From an uncultured Chloroflexota bacterium (GTDB taxonomy: Bacteria; Chloroflexota; Anaerolineae; Aggregatilineales; Phototrophicaceae): 31,401 nucleotides of DNA. The position numbers were made by a program, and so were the translations under genes. Numbering within the stretch: position 1 is the first letter of the stretch; each line of letters opens with the position of its first letter. Where the stretch lies: NCBI GenBank assembly GCA_937988705.1, contig CALKIA010000028.1:1-31401 (forward strand). The letters are read 5' to 3'. Shown in pieces: positions 25,900 through 31,401 of this stretch. The notes under the pieces were generated by a model. The model ran no database searches, was not told where the DNA came from, and worked only from the letters and a program-made list of their open reading frames with translations.

Positions 25900-25957
25900 C
25901 GGGAGCAGTCGTTTTTATTTCTATGGCTGGTGAGCAATCGCCAGTCACTATTTTTTT
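25885..25957 (+). terminator. Two tandem intrinsic terminators after the sigma-like gene
   Basis: First stem: GGCTGTTCC (25885-25893) with GGGAGCAGTC (25901-25910), two G-U pairs, followed by TTTTTATTT; the stop codon lies in its loop. Second stem: GGCTGG (25925-25930) with CCAGTC (25941-25946), followed by TTTTTTT (25951-25957). The two are only 15 nt apart. Confidence 0.65.
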
Positions 25958-26008
25958 GCTTCAGACATAACTTGATATGGTCCATTTTCCGCCTTTTGAG
26001 ACGATTTT

Positions 26009-26063
26009 TGTAAAATTAACGGGCGATTTGCCAAAATTGACGGTCAGATTTGCCAATTTTACA
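26009..26063. promoter_or_regulatory. Operator- or iteron-like repeats upstream of the RHH gene
   Basis: Two imperfect direct repeats of about 22 bp abut at 26011-26032 and 26032-26054; both run AAAATT, ACGG, then GATTTGCC. The set is closed by TGTAAAATT (26009-26017) and its complement AATTTTACA (26055-26063). The array lies 211 nt before a small RHH gene in an otherwise gene-free AT-rich stretch (25900-26274). RHH proteins commonly bind such repeats, so autoregulation is a fair guess; a partition or replication site is the alternative. Confidence 0.5.
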
Positions 26064-26274
26064 CAGGTCACACGACTTGACTTTGATAAGCTGATTGCAT
26101 CGGTAAAACGTGGACGTACCACACACTGAGCAGTCAGCTTTTTGATTCTTGCCGAAAACTGGAATATTTCAGACACCTTCGCAAGATTTCCAACTCGAAA
26201 CTGGAAAAATACGGAGGTTGCAAAGGGGTGGTTTGCTACGCTGGAACCATGAGTAAAACGGAGGAGTGCGACGT

Positions 26275-26484
26275 ATGGAGAAAACCAACATCCCTACCCT
26301 ACCGGTTCGGCAGGTAAGACGCAAAAGAATCTTTGCGATCCGGTTGACGGACAGGGAACGCGCCGAGATCGAGGCACTGGCGAAGCAGCTCAGACTGCCC
26401 GACTCGTACATGGCGCGGCATTTCATACTGGAAGCGGTGGCGTATCACCGCCAAGTTCAGCAAGGAGACCGGGTTGAAGGCTGA
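26275..26484 (+). CDS. Small ribbon-helix-helix-like DNA-binding protein
   Basis: 69 residues. RRKRIFAIRLTDRERAEIEA (strand then first helix) and LRLPDSYMARHFILEAVAYH (second helix) fit the RHH/MobC-like fold. GGAGGAG lies 7 nt before ATG 26275; an upstream in-frame GTG at 26266 is too close to that site. It overlaps the next small gene by 11 nt. The context (operator-like repeats upstream, recombinase downstream) suggests a repressor or a recombination accessory factor; neither is shown by sequence. Confidence 0.65.
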   Translation: MEKTNIPTLPVRQVRRKRIFAIRLTDRERAEIEALAKQLRLPDSYMARHFILEAVAYHRQVQQGDRVEG

Positions 26485-26689
26485 ACCCACATCACATGAA
26501 GCAACTCTACAACTGAATAACGAGCAGGGCATGAATCTGGAAAGCGTTTATCGCTCACTGCTCAGGATTGTTGCGCGGCTGGATGAAAATGAGTACACTG
26601 AGGGTCATTCGTTGTTGCGCCAGACCACCGAGGTGGTACTCGATGATCTGGCTGACCCCGCGAGTGATGTTGGCACATCGCAGGGCTAG
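26474..26689 (+). CDS. Small hypothetical protein, TTG start, coupled to the RHH gene
   Basis: 71 residues from TTG 26474, with AAGGAG 6 nt upstream (26462-26467), which decides the start over the ATG at 26531 that has no good site. Overlap with the preceding gene indicates translational coupling. The product is acidic and helical (SVYRSLLRIVARLDENEYTE) with no recognised domain, no membrane segment and no cysteines. A small acidic partner of the basic RHH protein would be a reasonable guess but is unsupported. Confidence 0.55.
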   Translation: MKAEPTSHEATLQLNNEQGMNLESVYRSLLRIVARLDENEYTEGHSLLRQTTEVVLDDLADPASDVGTSQG

Positions 26690-26707
26690 GAAGCATTGTA
26701 CAATATG

Positions 26708-26755
26708 CGCCTTGCTCTTGCCGTATCACTTTCGCGGGAGCAGGGCGTTTTGTTT
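26708..26755 (+). promoter_or_regulatory. Terminator-like hairpin directly upstream of the recombinase gene
   Basis: CGCCTTGCTC (26708-26717) pairs with GAGCAGGGCG (26738-26747), with one G-U pair, and is followed by TTTTGTTT (26748-26755). The recombinase Shine-Dalgarno AAAGGAG begins at 26758. It can terminate the RHH operon, yet leaves no room for a recombinase promoter downstream of it, so recombinase expression must come through it or from within the preceding genes. Confidence 0.65.
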
Positions 26756-26772
26756 GGAAAGGAGAATTGGCG

Positions 26773-28809
26773 ATGGCAACCAAATATAAGCGCCCCGAAC
26801 AGACCCTCGTTGATCCGTATCGGTTTGAACCGCTGCCGGTGGATCGTCCCTGCGCCATCTACTACCGCCAGTCCACCGACGCGCAGATTGGCAACATCAA
26901 CACGACACTTCAAACCGTCGATATGTTTGAACATCTCGTCCGTCAGGGTTGGGCGCGGGACAGCATCGAGATGATCGACATGGATGCGGGTGTCAGTGGG
27001 ACAACCAAACTCACTGACCGCAAAGGCATGGCGCGGCTGATGGCACTCATCGAGAGTGGAGAGATCAGCCTGGTCGCGGCGCAGGAAGTAGATCGTTTCT
27101 TCCGTGACGTGACCCAAATCCAGACCAACCTGTTCATTGATGCCTGTAAACGCAACAATGTGCGGGTGATGACCCCGCGCATGGTGTATGACTTCAATCA
27201 CCCGATGATGGGTGCTTACCACATGAAGATTTTCCGCGAGGAAGCGCAGCACGCGGCGGACTTCCTTGAGTATCACATCAAAGGGCGGCTGCACAAAAGT
27301 CGCGCCTATCTGCATGAGCAGGGATTATGGGCAGGACGCGCCATCATCACCGGGTACATGGTGGACATGCGTCCGAAACTGCCCGACGGCAGCCCCAACC
27401 CGAACCACCGTCGCTATGTGCCTTTCGCCCCCTGCGCCGATGCGATCCGGGTCTATTTCGAGTTGTTCAAACGCTTCAATCGCAACATGCAGAAAACCTG
27501 GGAGTACGCCGAACAACACGGACCCTTTCTCCCTGAACCGGAGGAAGTCACACGCCTGACCCCCGAAGGTTTTCGCACCGACATGCGGATGGATTATCGT
27601 TCGATGTTTACCGGGCGGATTGTGCCGTCACTCTCCGGGATCGACAAACTGCTGACCAACGTGGTTTACATGGGGCATTGGGTGCATCAGGGCGCGATTA
27701 CCCGCTTCTATAACCACGAACCCATCGTAGACGAAGACTTGTTTATGTTCGCCTTCAATGCGCTGTCACCGTTGGATTTTTATGGCGATCCGAACCCGGC
27801 GTATCATCCCTACCGCACCTACAACCGCCACGAGGCGAAAGACCGAACGGAAGCGCCGCCTGTGTACAGCGGTGTCGTTTTCTCAGACGATGTACCGGAA
27901 TATCCGCACCACCGGATGCATACCGGGTGGAACTGCTATAACAAGGTGTACCAGTATGCGCTGCGAAATAAACGTGGAGATGTTGTTTTCAGCGTGAAAG
28001 CCAGTCGGATGGATTTGAGCATTGATACCCTGCTGCTGGAGCGTCTGAAAGCAACCACGATTGATGAAACCGCGTGGCAGGCAGCCTTAGCCAGCACTCG
28101 TGAAGATGGTCACAGTGAACTGCGCCGGATCGAAAATGAAATTCGCGGTGCCGAACGTGCCAAGACCGCCATCCTCGAAAACCTCAAGACGTTGCAGCAC
28201 CCGGAGATGGTGCGTAACCTCGAAGCGAGTTATGCCGCGAACGAGCGCGAGATTGAGCGCCTTCGCGCTGTACAGATTGAATTGAGGCAGGGCAAGCGCC
28301 AGCGTGAGGTGCTGGAAGATGCCCGCCCGGTGCTGAACAAGATCATTGCCCGCTGGCAGGATGTCCCCGCAGCGAACCGCCGGGAATTGTTCGAGGCGCT
28401 GGCAGTCTATGTCAAAGTGAAACAGATGGATGAAGTGCGGCGCGAACTGACGATTTTCTGGCGGGACGGTTCGACTTCTTCGCTGATCTTCCGTTGGGGT
28501 GACTTTCGTCAGCACTGGACGCAGGCGGAATTGCAGCAACTGCGCGAGATGGTCGATGCAGCTCGTCCACAGTGGGAAATCCTGAAGGCATTTCCACACT
28601 GGAACTGGCACACCATCACCTGTCGCTACCTCAATCACTTTTCCCCGGATCGACGGTTCACACCCTACTACAAGGGTGAGAAGAAGTATCCCTACCGCAT
28701 CAAGTGGCACGAAACCGAAGAATACAGGGCAGAACAGCAGGCTCTTAGTTTGGCAGCGAGTTCTACCTCTCTTCGGTCAGGTGATGGTTATAGACAACCC
28801 ACAGGATGA
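26773..28809 (+). CDS. Large serine recombinase/integrase
   Basis: 678 residues. The resolvase domain begins CAIYYRQSTDAQ with S34 as the likely nucleophile, followed by DMDAGVSGTTKLTDRKGM and VAAQEVDRFFRD, matching the family pattern YxRxSxxxQ, DxGxSG, RxGxxxL, DRxxR. A recombinase domain follows (HKSRAYLHEQGLWAGRAIIT). The usual zinc-ribbon CxxC pairs are not seen. A coiled coil lies at about 450-520. The C-terminal HWTQAELQQLREMV, then PQWEILKAFPHWNWHTIT, resembles a SANT/Myb-like helical unit, an unusual addition. ATG 26773 has AAAGGAG 8 nt upstream. The last 16 codons overlap the opposite-strand methyltransferase gene. Expected role: integration/excision of the element at an att site. 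Confidence 0.88.
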   Translation: MATKYKRPEQTLVDPYRFEPLPVDRPCAIYYRQSTDAQIGNINTTLQTVDMFEHLVRQGWARDSIEMIDMDAGVSGTTKLTDRKGMARLMALIESGEISLVAAQEVDRFFRDVTQIQTNLFIDACKRNNVRVMTPRMVYDFNHPMMGAYHMKIFREEAQHAADFLEYHIKGRLHKSRAYLHEQGLWAGRAIITGYMVDMRPKLPDGSPNPNHRRYVPFAPCADAIRVYFELFKRFNRNMQKTWEYAEQHGPFLPEPEEVTRLTPEGFRTDMRMDYRSMFTGRIVPSLSGIDKLLTNVVYMGHWVHQGAITRFYNHEPIVDEDLFMFAFNALSPLDFYGDPNPAYHPYRTYNRHEAKDRTEAPPVYSGVVFSDDVPEYPHHRMHTGWNCYNKVYQYALRNKRGDVVFSVKASRMDLSIDTLLLERLKATTIDETAWQAALASTREDGHSELRRIENEIRGAERAKTAILENLKTLQHPEMVRNLEASYAANEREIERLRAVQIELRQGKRQREVLEDARPVLNKIIARWQDVPAANRRELFEALAVYVKVKQMDEVRRELTIFWRDGSTSSLIFRWGDFRQHWTQAELQQLREMVDAARPQWEILKAFPHWNWHTITCRYLNHFSPDRRFTPYYKGEKKYPYRIKWHETEEYRAEQQALSLAASSTSLRSGDGYRQPTG

Positions 28810-29206
28810 TCGCACCGTCCGCCGCCCACTTCCACGCGTGACGAAGATAGGCGAACTCGACGCGCTTGGACGCTTTCGCCAGCTTATCATGGTCATACGG
28901 GGGATTCGCCCACAGGATGCCGAATGCTTCGTTTGAGGCGACCAACCGCTCCACATCGCAGCGCACTGCTTGGGTCGGGCCAAACCGCTCCACGCACTTT
29001 TGCGCCCGTTCGCCATCCAGTTCATTCGCGTAGGGGGTGACATTCCATGCTTTCGCCGCCGCTTCGAGAAACTCCCCTTCTCCAGCATACGGGTCAAGCA
29101 TCCGGGTCACGGGCGTGGCTGGCGCGACCAGGGATAGGATTGCCGCGTAGTGCTGCGGGGAGATCGGCAGATACCCGAGAATTTCCTTGCTTTGTGCGCG
29201 AGCCAT
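28763..29206 (-). pseudogene. Truncated DUF6094-like SAM-dependent methyltransferase
   Basis: 147 residues. The N-terminus MARAQSKEILGYLPIS, the SAM-binding DPYAGEG (38-44) and the catalytic-type NPPY (101-104) are present, as in plasmid/phage adenine-methyltransferase-like DUF6094 proteins. The frame stops shortly after, at YNHHLTEER, where relatives continue for roughly 150-200 more residues, so the C-terminal part is missing. The break coincides with the 3' end of the convergent serine recombinase gene (47-bp overlap). This suggests recombination or integration into the methyltransferase gene. The start is supported by AAGGTAGG before ATG 29206. The stub might fold as a methyltransferase core but activity is doubtful. 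Confidence 0.7.
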
Positions 29207-29223
29207 TGAAAACCTACCTTCGG

Positions 29224-29257
29224 AAATACAAAATGCCCGATCCGCGTTGGGTCAGGC
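29224..29257 (-). promoter_or_regulatory. Terminator-like hairpin between the 705-codon gene and the methyltransferase
   Basis: On the minus strand GCCTGACCC (29257-29249) pairs with GGATCGGGC (29243-29235) around AACGC, with one G-U pair and one mismatch, then ATTTTGTATTT. The ribosome site of the methyltransferase gene starts at 29220. The arrangement mirrors those at 1391-1433 and 26708-26755: hairpin, TTTTG-T run, then the ribosome site within a few bases. Confidence 0.6.
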
Positions 29258-29281
29258 GTTGACGAACGGAATGAGGCTGTT

Positions 29282-31401
29282 TCAGGGAAGCGCGATAATG
29301 CCTTGTTCAATACCGCCCGTGATGAGGCGGGTCCAAGAGTCGATATCGAGGTCAATGCCGTAGACGGTCAGCCCACCTGCGCCGCGCGTTTTTCGCACCA
29401 GCATCGCCGCTTGCCCCGCTGACCACAGATAGGAAGCCCATGCCTCGAACACGGGGATTTTGACGAGCTGCGCGACATGGCGGTGAAGCTGTCCAACCGC
29501 CTGCGCTTCGCTGACATACAGGACGAAGGTTGTCGATTTCCCGCCGTAGTTCGGATGAATGACCATCTCGTGCAGGAGGATCAGGGATGTGAACCGGGCT
29601 TCGGGAATATTGGCGAAGAAATCCTGATACATGCCCGAATTGCCCTCACCGGCTGTCAGTTCGACCGAAGGCGCATCCCACGGGACAACTGTCACCTGAT
29701 CGCCCTTCGACAGTTTGGCGCGGATCGCTTCTACTGCCATGCGCGGCCCACCCATATTCAGGTAGATGCACACACCCTCATGCACTGCATATCCATAGCA
29801 CCAGACGTTGCCGGTGATGCTGCCCGTCAGTTCCCCGACAAATGTCTGCTCAATGCGGACAGCACGCCCATGGACAGCAGGTTCCCGTTGAACTGACGCG
29901 AACGGCTGCGTCTTGATGGCGCGAATCGCTGTTTGCACGGCATCCAGCGGCTCACCTTCGGCGGGCATGAGTGCAGGCTTGAGGACGCGAATGGCGAGGG
30001 GCTGCACTTCCTCCGGTGTAGAAATAGGCTCGCGCGCCGGTTCAACATCGGTGCTGATTTCCTCAGCGGGAGGCTGCTGACCGTATTCGAGCATCGTCCG
30101 CTTGATTTCCGCATCAGTTGGCGGCAGCACTGCGCCGGGCGGAACAACTGTGCCGCGCACAATCTTGATACCGGGGATCGGTTTGTGCAGGGTGAGTTCG
30201 CGCTCGAATGACCAGCAGATGCCGATTTGCTCGAAGACCACGTCGTAGCTCCAGCCGTGCTTGGCGTTGTGATGGTAGAGCTTAACGACTTTCCCGCGTG
30301 TTCCCGTCGGGATCGGCTTGCCGTCCGCCGTTTCGAGTTCGTGGCGTGCGTAAGCGGTGTCATGCAGTGCAAACAGTCGTGGAGGCGGTTCAACGATAGG
30401 AGCAGACTTGATCTGCATCCCCAGAAGGGCAGCCGCTTCATCGACCGTGCAGGGTTCATCGTCGGTGAACGGGATACTTTCGACGAGCGCGTTCATTGCG
30501 GCGACCCGCTCTGGTTCTTCAAAGCGCCACTGCTGGTTGTAGATCGCGTAAATGGCTCTGTTATGCTGCAATGCAGTGAGGATCGCGGGCAGGGGATTGC
30601 CGACACGCGACTGCGGCGGGAGGTCGAATACCCACAGGGCTTTCGTCTCTCCGAAGCGGTTATCCATCGTCGTGCGCGTGGCAAACACGCCATTCTCACC
30701 TTTCACGATTACATCGCCGTTCGCGGCTCGCTCTTTGCCGATGATCCGTCCTCCGAAAATCGAAAGAAGCGGCGACTCCGGTTCTTCTTCAGATGCTTCC
30801 GTTTCGGACTGCGTTTCGCTGGTCACTAACGCCTGAATCGCAGTGGGCAATTCTGTGCCAATCCAGTACCACTGCTTGCGGCGGGAGCTGAAGCGCGCGC
30901 CATGCCGCTTGAGCAATTCCCGGTGCGGATAGGTCTCGCCCGATAACCACCACCACGGCTTTTCAGAAGCTGTGCGCTGGCTTTTCTCCGCGATGATGCC
31001 GGTGACCGTTGTCTCACGTTCACCCGTCGATGGCGACGGCGGACGAAATCCCGTCGGATCGAAGGTCGGACCCACACGGTAGCCGGGTTCGGTGTAGTCG
31101 GGATGGCTGTTATCGGGGAACGCCCACCACTTTTTGTCGCGCCACAGGAACACGCCGGCACGGTGGCTCTGGCGTGTGATCTGTTCCACTTTTGCCAATT
31201 CATCTGCCGTCAGCGTGAGCAGGATGTGCCCATGCCGCACGACCACATCGCCATCGATCTGGACGTAGCGATACGATGCCTGTCTGGGCGATACATCGCG
31301 TGCGTTCTCGCGGTACAGCGTTAGCAGCACAGCGGTGACGGCTGTGGTGTAGCCCATTTTGTACGCGCTGACCAGCTTGCCCGTCTGCGGTGCGGTCACA
31401 C
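29282..31401 (-). CDS. Large unrecognised plasmid-type protein (5' end at or beyond window edge)
   Basis: The frame is open from the window edge to a stop at 29282; the first usable start is GTG 31399, but with no upstream sequence the true start is unknown. Visible parts: ADELAKVEQITRQSHRAGVF then FLWRDKKWWAFP; YPHRELLKRHGARFSSRRKQ followed by WYWIGTELP, a short motif (HGARF-x-x-x-R-x-x-WYW) recurrent in plasmid helicases and DUF5710-like proteins; a middle GTRGKVVKLYHHNAKHGWSY stretch that looks like a small beta-barrel; a Pro/Glu-rich linker (about 440-490); and a C-terminal domain with LLHEMVIHPNYGG. No catalytic motif or membrane segment is recognised. It precedes the methyltransferase stub in the same direction, 75 nt apart. 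Confidence 0.65.
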   Translation of the reverse strand, partial: VTAPQTGKLVSAYKMGYTTAVTAVLLTLYRENARDVSPRQASYRYVQIDGDVVVRHGHILLTLTADELAKVEQITRQSHRAGVFLWRDKKWWAFPDNSHPDYTEPGYRVGPTFDPTGFRPPSPSTGERETTVTGIIAEKSQRTASEKPWWWLSGETYPHRELLKRHGARFSSRRKQWYWIGTELPTAIQALVTSETQSETEASEEEPESPLLSIFGGRIIGKERAANGDVIVKGENGVFATRTTMDNRFGETKALWVFDLPPQSRVGNPLPAILTALQHNRAIYAIYNQQWRFEEPERVAAMNALVESIPFTDDEPCTVDEAAALLGMQIKSAPIVEPPPRLFALHDTAYARHELETADGKPIPTGTRGKVVKLYHHNAKHGWSYDVVFEQIGICWSFERELTLHKPIPGIKIVRGTVVPPGAVLPPTDAEIKRTMLEYGQQPPAEEISTDVEPAREPISTPEEVQPLAIRVLKPALMPAEGEPLDAVQTAIRAIKTQPFASVQREPAVHGRAVRIEQTFVGELTGSITGNVWCYGYAVHEGVCIYLNMGGPRMAVEAIRAKLSKGDQVTVVPWDAPSVELTAGEGNSGMYQDFFANIPEARFTSLILLHEMVIHPNYGGKSTTFVLYVSEAQAVGQLHRHVAQLVKIPVFEAWASYLWSAGQAAMLVRKTRGAGGLTVYGIDLDIDSWTRLITGGIEQGIIALP

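Noticed and set aside
1..31401. tRNA, rRNA, CRISPR and type IV secretion genes
   Set aside because: None recognised in the frames or non-coding stretches examined.

Overview
This 31.4 kb window looks like the accessory backbone of a mobilisable plasmid or integrated mobile element from a bacterium, most likely a member of the Chloroflexota. That assignment is an inference from the protein style: a giant secreted protein with TPT/PPPPTDV linkers, DUF11 and SdrD_B-like repeats and a TolB-like propeller, plus DUF6094-type and Zn-ribbon helicase plasmid genes. No rRNA, tRNA or core housekeeping gene is present. Both window edges cut through genes.

Layout: 1-1399 (minus), 5' part of a P-loop helicase. 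1449-3007 (plus), a ParM/ParR-like partition pair, followed by a possible 52-codon third gene and three GC-rich hairpins. About 3185-4870, an IS110-family element: a DEDD transposase on the minus strand and, upstream of it, ~350 bp of strongly structured non-coding DNA where the bridge RNA of this family is expected. 4862-5010, five abutting palindromes. 5058-6667, a tight operon for an HU-like protein, a ribbon-helix-helix protein and an HUH relaxase (mobilisation module). 6761-9691, a primase-helicase replication protein. 9753-11513, an IS1182-family insertion with 18-19 bp terminal inverted repeats, sitting in a repeat-rich candidate origin region and perhaps splitting a small gene. 11985-24458, one 4157-residue secreted surface protein that takes up 40% of the window, closed by a very strong terminator. 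25015-25899, a sigma-factor-like protein. 26275-26689, two overlapping small genes, the first a ribbon-helix-helix protein, preceded by an operator-like repeat array. 26773-28809, a large serine recombinase whose 3' end runs into a truncated DUF6094-like methyltransferase gene on the opposite strand. 29282-31401 (minus), a large unrecognised plasmid-type protein, open at the window edge.

Together the genes give replication (primase-helicase), segregation (ParM/ParR), mobilisation (HU-like, RHH, relaxase), site-specific recombination (serine recombinase) and a single very large cargo gene for a cell-surface or secreted protein. No type IV secretion genes are visible, so transfer would need a helper or genes outside the window.

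The most interesting structural signals are: (1) terminator-like hairpins ending in TTTTG-T placed so close to the Shine-Dalgarno sequence of three unrelated genes (parM-like, recombinase, methyltransferase) that no promoter fits between them, implying regulated read-through; (2) the IS110 non-coding region with a 12-bp and a 10-bp perfect inverted repeat; (3) the five-palindrome array in front of the mobilisation operon; (4) an exact 693-bp higher-order repeat in the giant gene; and (5) the recombinase/methyltransferase junction, which looks like an integration scar.
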